From: Beta vulgaris subsp. vulgaris
Lineage: Eukaryota > Streptophyta > Magnoliopsida > Caryophyllales > Amaranthaceae
Assembly (NCBI RefSeq): GCF_026745355.1
Contig: NC_079206.1
Coordinates: 42,366,224 to 42,430,223, forward strand
Length of the DNA stretch: 64,000 nt
Direction of reading: 5' to 3'
The position numbers and the translations under genes were made by a program. The notes below the pieces were generated by a model that was not told the DNA's origin, made no database searches, and was given only the letters and a program-made list of their open reading frames with translations. Shown here piece by piece: positions 58,315-64,000 of this stretch (position 1 is its first letter; every line of letters starts with the position of its first letter).

Positions 58315-59249
58315 ATGATTTTCTAGTAGGTTCAGAAATACCTACAATCCTTTCGTATAGCCAATTTGACTCTTTCCATTGCCTCGTAGATGAAACCCAT
58401 AGTCGGATTTTCATCCCCATCAACAAGCCTCAAAACCTTTGAAAGTGGCTCCATTATTTTTAGAACCTCGTTTGCCTTGTTCCAAAACTTAACAGCGTTC
58501 TCTGTTTGTGCAAGTAAAAGCTCACAGACCTTTGTTGCATTGTCGTCGGTCATTTTACCCCATCTAGATTGCTTCCACTTGGGAGATTCAAACATATCCC
58601 GCAGAGCATTCTTATGCGCGACAATGCTCTCTAACGACACAAAATTTGTCGCAAATCTAGTGATGCCAGCCCGCAAGACCCTCGGTTGTTGGTGAACCTT
58701 TTCATATATTTCACGCACCAAGTCGAATTGTAGATGAAGCTAGATATCGACTTTGCTTGTGATATAACATCCTTGATTGAAGACTTCTTCGCTATGTCTT
58801 CCAATATAAGATCTATACAATGAGCAGCACAAGGAGTCCAATATATATGCGGAAAAGCTTCCATTAGATTTTTTCTTGCAGCCTTCGTGGCAGCCTCATA
58901 ATCGGTCACTACTTGGACCACTCGATCTGGTCCGACTTCTTCTACTACTTTTTTCATCAAAGAAAAATAGTAGTCAGCATTTCTTGATGACACATTGGTG
59001 ACATCAACTGATTTGTGAAATATCGTGCCACATGGAGAATACACAAGGTATTCAAAATGTGCATTCTGGTTGTACCAGTCCACCCATCAGACATTATTGT
59101 CACACCTCTCTCATCCCACACCTTGGCAAATGTGCCTATATATTCATTCATCAATCTACATTCTTCTGGGAGATATACTTCTGCAAGCTCGTATGCAGAT
59201 GGAGCTCTGACATCAACTGAAGTTTCACGAATGACATTCATTAACGGGT
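58315..59249 (-). pseudogene. hAT transposase fragment, copy B
   Basis: It reads, on the minus strand, from PLMNVIRETSVDVRAPSAYE through VTIMSDGWTGTTRMHIL, VVQVVTDYEAATKAARK and TPCAAHCIDLILEDI to VRLAIRKDCRYF-like coding. A one-base shift lies near 58677 (CAAGACCC where copy A has CAAGAGCCC), splitting it into two frames, and another near 59055 (AAGGTATTC versus AAGGTAATTC). It begins at a complex junction near 59249. Confidence 0.9.
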
Positions 59250-59308
59250 AGATGGAGCTCTGCATGCAGATCATGATGTAGTTGAAAATTCTACCTTTCA
59301 TCAATAAT
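59250..59308 (-). other. Complex rearrangement junction
   Basis: AGATGGAGCTCTG at 59250-59262 repeats hAT sequence found about 75 bases away in copy B (near 59188-59210). It is followed by CATGCAGATCATGATGTAG, which is hAT sequence from beyond the LTR insertion (as at 54994-55040). The join therefore combines a small templated insertion with a jump between two parts of the same gene. Confidence 0.85.
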
Positions 59309-61886
59309 TGTAATACTCCGTATTTTTAGGAGTTATTTCGTATTAATTAAGAAAATATAAAGAAATTAATAAAAAAGTATTTTAGTTTATTTACAAAATA
59401 ATAGGAGTATGTTATTGATAATACGAGTAGGTTTGGGAATTTTCGGAGTTTTAAAAAGGCTAAATTGATTTTACTTAACCTTGGGTTGAAAGGGGAGTAT
59501 AAAAAAGAAAAGGAGAGGGAAAATCAGCAAAACCCTAAACCCTTCTCTTTCCCTCTCCCAGCTGACTTTTCTCTCTCTCCTCAGCCGACTTCTCTCTCTC
59601 AGTTTTTTCTCTCTCTCTCGGGTTTTTTCTCGCTGCTCTTCCTCTTTCACTTGGCTCCTCTCCTTCCCGTCGCCTGTGTTGTGCGTGGGTGGTGTTGGTG
59701 CGAAGGGTTCCCACGAAGGCTGCAAGGAAATCGTGCGAAGGGTGGTTCGTGCGAAGGGTGGTTTTATGCGAAGAGGTTCGTGCGAAATCCGACGAAGGTG
59801 TTCTAGAAGTGTTACGAGTTCGTCGAGATTTTTTGTGCGAGTGTAGTGCGAAGAAGTTCGAGGGTCGTGTGAGAATTTTGGTGCGAAGAGAGTCGAGGGT
59901 GGTGTGCGAAAAGAGGCGCGACAGATCTGAGTCGCGCGAGTGTGGTTGGGCGACGAAACGAAGGGGGGTGCGAAGACGTTCGTCGAGGCTGTCCGTGCAC
60001 GACGAGCGAAGGAGGCTCGAGTGGTTGCGCGACGGTTCCGATTTTTGTGCGCGTGTGTGGTGTGGTGTTCGGTCTCCGGAATTCTTTCGCAGGCGAGTTT
60101 CAGCGGTATAATTTATGTACTTAACTTAGTATGTCAGTTTATTAATTATTTTTATATTTACTGTTTTTCATAATTACGTAAGTTGTATTTATAGTAATTA
60201 GTAATCAGTAAGTAAAGTTGTGTATTAATTTATTAGATTGTTTAACTAGTTATGTCATTATGCTGTTTTTAAGTCAAAATTCTGGTTAGGTTTGTAATTG
60301 GAATAAGATGAAAGTAGGAAAAGTGTGCTATATTATTAGTTAAAGTTATTATCGTTTCATGATGACCTATTCATGGAACCTGACTTTTGGGACATATGAC
60401 TTACCTTTTGGACATGGAACTTACCTTTTGGACATGGAACTTACCTTTTGGACATGGAACTTACTTTTGGACATATGACTTAACTTCTGGACATAAGACA
60501 TGTTGGACTTATGACCCATTTGGATTGGTAAAATAGTGGACTAATAACACTAACTAAGTTTAGTTACTCACTAACTTTGACTTCTAAAAGACGTTAAATC
60601 CACTAGAATAGAATATAACGAAAGTTCTGGAATAAGGTTTTAACTATCGTTTCATTCGAATCGTTAGATCGTTATGGTCTTAGTACGTAGTAGTTGTTAG
60701 TGTTATCAAGGATGTAACACTAAAGCTTTGTATTAACGGTTTAGGTCCCAATTTCATAAGCGGCTCGTTCTATTAAGTCAGCGAAAATTCTCCGCTACAA
60801 GGTACGTAGCGTACCAGTTTACTTTCAAGTTTAGTATCATGATTAGGTTGCAGTTCTTTTATTGGAACCTATACCATGATAGGGAACATTTGATTGTGAT
60901 TGTTTGGTTAGACGTTTATAACGTGAAATCAGTATGTTGCATTAACATGTTGCATTGAATGCGAAGTTCTATCGTAGTGTAACAGAGCATTATTAATCTG
61001 ATCTATAGAGTAACGAGAGTGTTACCAGAGATAAGATTGAGTTTTGTAATTAAGAGAGCATGTAAATGACTCTTTGAAGTTATAAAAAGAATAGTTAGTA
61101 GTAAAAGAAGATTATGGCAATAACTTGTAGTTGGATTCCCTACAAGTATAGAACAATGGGGGAGTGTGGGACTTGTCCTACACTCCTACGGAGGCCTACT
61201 GTGACGACAGTAGTGTCCTTATATTTTGATAACTCAAGTAGGCGGAAGGTTCCGTTCGATCTTGGGGGTATGCATACTAAGGTGATGGGTGTGAGACGGA
61301 ACAAAACCGTATTTGCATTTCATCTAATAGACCAAGTTGTCTATTAAGGATTCAGTAGCCCGTATGATTCTAGTAAGATGACGGTGCCCGTTCGATGCCA
61401 AATAATGAAAGATTAAAGGATGTGAGATAATGTAGTTTCATATAGCAGTTTGTAATGTGTGCATCATTTATGTTCATATAGTTTCAATGGTTCATTACGT
61501 ACTCAGCATAGCTGACTCTGTGTTATTATGTGTTTGTTGACCTGTGATGAACCATTGACACTTCAATGGGGAGCAGACTAGGTGAGCTGGTGCTGCTGCA
61601 TGATATCAAGCATAAGGGGGATAGTCTGTAGTTTGAAGTTAAACTTTTGGTTTAAGTATTACTGAATTTTATAGAACATTGTTAAATGGTTTGAGTTTGA
61701 ATAAAGAGGGGTCATCTATGATTCCCGAGTTGTATTAACATTTTCTATTCCGCTGCAATTTGGTTTTGAGACAATGAATTTGAGTTACCGTATTTCTAAT
61801 TATGCCTTGCGTTTCATCGCGGCGGTAACACTCCCAAAGTCGATGCGACGTAGCATTAGACGTGTATGGATTTTGGGGGTGTTACA
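59309..61886 (+). mobile_element. Solo LTR B (chromovirus family)
   Basis: Nearly identical to solo LTR A (55041-57636), with scattered substitutions and short indels, and with the same flanks (AATAAT before, ATGATTTTC after). It is a duplicate of A rather than an independent insertion. Confidence 0.93.
60382..60512 (+). repeat. Short tandem repeat within solo LTR B
   Basis: The same ~20-base array as in solo LTR A (TTTTGGACATGGAACTTACC units), with about six copies. Confidence 0.85.
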
Positions 61887-63513
61887 ATGATTTTCTAGTA
61901 GGTTCAGAAATACCTACAATCCTTTCGTATAGCCAATTTGACTCTTTCCATTGCCTCGTAGATGAAACCCATAGTCGGATTTTCATCCCCATCAACAAGC
62001 CTCAAAACCTTTGAAAGTGGCTCCATTATTTTTAGAACCTCGTTTGCCTTGTTCCAAAACTTAACAGCGTTCTCTGTTTGTGCAAGTAAAAGCTCACAGA
62101 CCTTTGTTGCATTGTCGTCGGTCATTTTACCCCATCTAGATTGCTTCCACTTGGGAGATTCAAACATATCCCGCAGAGCATTCTTATGCGCGACAATGCT
62201 CTCTAACGACACAAAATTTGTCGCAAATCTAGTGATGCCAGCCCGCAAGACCCTCGGTTGTTGGTGAACCTTTTCATATATTTCACGCACCAAGTCGAAT
62301 TGTAGATGAAGCTAGATATCGACTTTGCTTGTGATATAACATCCTTGATTGAAGACTTCTTCGCTATGTCTTCCAATATAAGATCTATACAATGAGCAGC
62401 ACAAGGAGTCCAATATATATGCGGAAAAGCTTCCATTAGATTTTTTCTTGCAGCCTTCGTGGCAGCCTCATAATCGGTCACTACTTGGACCACTCGATCT
62501 GGTCCGACTTCTTCTACTACTTTTTTCATCAAAGAAAAATAGTAGTCAACATTTCTTGATGACACATTGGTGACATCAACTGATTTGTGAAATATCGTGC
62601 CACATGGGGAATACACAAGGTAATTCAAAATGTGCATTCTGGTTGTACCAGTCCACCCATCAGACATTATTGTCACACCTCTCTCATCCCACACCTTGGC
62701 AAATGTGCCTATATATTCATTCATCAATCTACATTCTTCTGGGAGATATACTTCTGCAAGCTCGTATGCAGATGGAGCTCTGACATCAACTGAAGTTTCA
62801 CGAATGACATTCATTAACGGGTTAGTAAATGCCGAATTAACAGCGGCAAATGGTTGGTTGTTATCTATGATCCAATTACCAAATGCTTTCAGAACTTTCT
62901 TTTTTTGCCTATTTAGCCCACTAGTGTTGATCTTTCTTTGTCTTTTCACCTTTTCATTTTTTTCTAAATCAATCTCCACTGCTCTTAACCTCGATGCAGG
63001 AGTGGATACTGGTTCATACATTCTATCCCTACCTCGTTGTTGACCTCCTTCTCTAACAGTAAATGATCTATTCATTCGAGGGACCCCACTGCAACTACCA
63101 CCTTCATAGTTACTACTTCTCCTCCTCAACATATCACGATCTCTTTTGAATTGTTGTTGCATTCGACTATGCCGCATACCCATAACCAAATTTGGATCAT
63201 CCTCGTCATCAGAATCACAACGATTTATATCTCTCATTATTTCTTGTTCAGAATCAAACTCTCTTCTCTGCTTATTTGTTTTGGATTTCATATACTCTTG
63301 TAGTAGATTGTGCATTTCTCTTTGGATTTGTGCCGGAACCTTATCACATGTCATGACATTACCCTTTTTATGAGCCAAGTGCTCTTTAAGACGTGTTATC
63401 CCCCCTTTGATTACTTTTTGGCAAAATTTACATTATACTGTTTTCCCATCTTTAGAGAGTTTCAAACATAATCTCCATCCCACATCTTTATCTTCAGATT
63501 TAAATCGTGGCAT
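61887..63513 (-). pseudogene. hAT transposase, N-terminal part with BED finger (copy C)
   Basis: The ATG at 63513 (GCAAAATGCC, preceded by a TTTCACAG acceptor-like site) opens MPRFKSEDKDVGWRLCLKLS, then a TAA at 63433-63435, then CKFCQKVIKGGITRLKEHLA, a BED-type zinc finger. The 391-codon frame 63378-62203 follows: an acidic and basic linker, then the DUF659-like region (VTIMSDGWTGTTRMHILNYL, RVVQVVTDYEAATKAARKNL, TPCAAHCIDLILEDI). A one-base loss near 62250 shifts it into the frame 62293-61904 (RAGITRFATNFVSLESIVAH to FIYEAMERVKLAIRKDCRYF). The gene would bind transposon ends and cut and paste them. It is inactive because of the stop, the shift and the LTR. Confidence 0.9.
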
Positions 63514-63662
63514 TTTGCAAGTAATTCTGTGAAACTAAAACAACGTACATATTTATATTTTATCTATAGACTGCATAATACAATATGTTTTTTTTATGCC
63601 CAACTAATTAATTCCATCTTCATATAAGTAGTAATATATCTCTCTCTCTCTTTTTCTCTCCC
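63514..63662. other. 5' flank of the hAT gene
   Basis: AT-rich sequence ending in a CTCTCTCT tract (about 63640-63662). It may contain a 5' untranslated exon or intron of the hAT gene. I cannot identify the terminal inverted repeat of the hAT transposon. Confidence 0.4.

Positions 63663-64000
<338 letters not shown>

Overview
The window is transposon-rich nuclear DNA from a flowering plant, most likely a eudicot. The evidence is spliced genes with GT-AG introns, plant-type Ty3/gypsy retrotransposons (a chromovirus and a Tat-lineage element), CACTA, hAT, Stowaway and PIF/Harbinger-like DNA transposons, and one LRK10L/WAK-like receptor kinase. I cannot name the species. I recognise only one intact host gene; almost everything else is transposon sequence, much of it nested.

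Layout. (1) 4-16025: a minus-strand Ty3/gypsy chromovirus with ~2.6 kb LTRs, an iMet-type primer binding site, degenerate gag-pol with a C-terminal chromodomain, and two extra reading frames ahead of gag. A 4.3 kb CACTA element (8608-12944) sits inside it with a perfect 3-bp target duplication. (2) 16026-23112: fragments. These are two orphan CACTA-type termini, a Stowaway MITE, a scrap of gypsy integrase, and AT-rich DNA without recognisable genes. (3) 23113-39390: a complete minus-strand Tat-lineage Ty3/gypsy element. It has 518/523 bp LTRs, a perfect 5-bp target duplication, a second RNase H, a dimeric tandem repeat downstream of pol, and a large antisense ORF with a TATA-type promoter. Two CACTA elements (25716-29576 and 36665-38320) are nested in it. 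(4) 39391-45580: a three-exon LRK10L1.2-like receptor kinase gene with an open frame of 688 codons; a MITE lies in its second intron. (5) 45930-48712: a broken Ptta/En/Spm-type transposase-like gene whose large intron is filled by a ~10-copy, higher-order tandem repeat. (6) 48828-50589: C-rich low-complexity DNA and unassigned sequence. (7) 50590-63513: one hAT (BED/DUF659) transposase gene on the minus strand. It has been split by a 2.74 kb solo LTR and by a solo LTR of the family seen in (1), and the second split has then been partly triplicated through complex junctions. (8) From about 63663 to the end: a TA-rich microsatellite.

The kinase is presumably a cell-surface receptor of the host. 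The rest records layered insertion, LTR-LTR recombination to solo LTRs, and local template-switch-like duplication.
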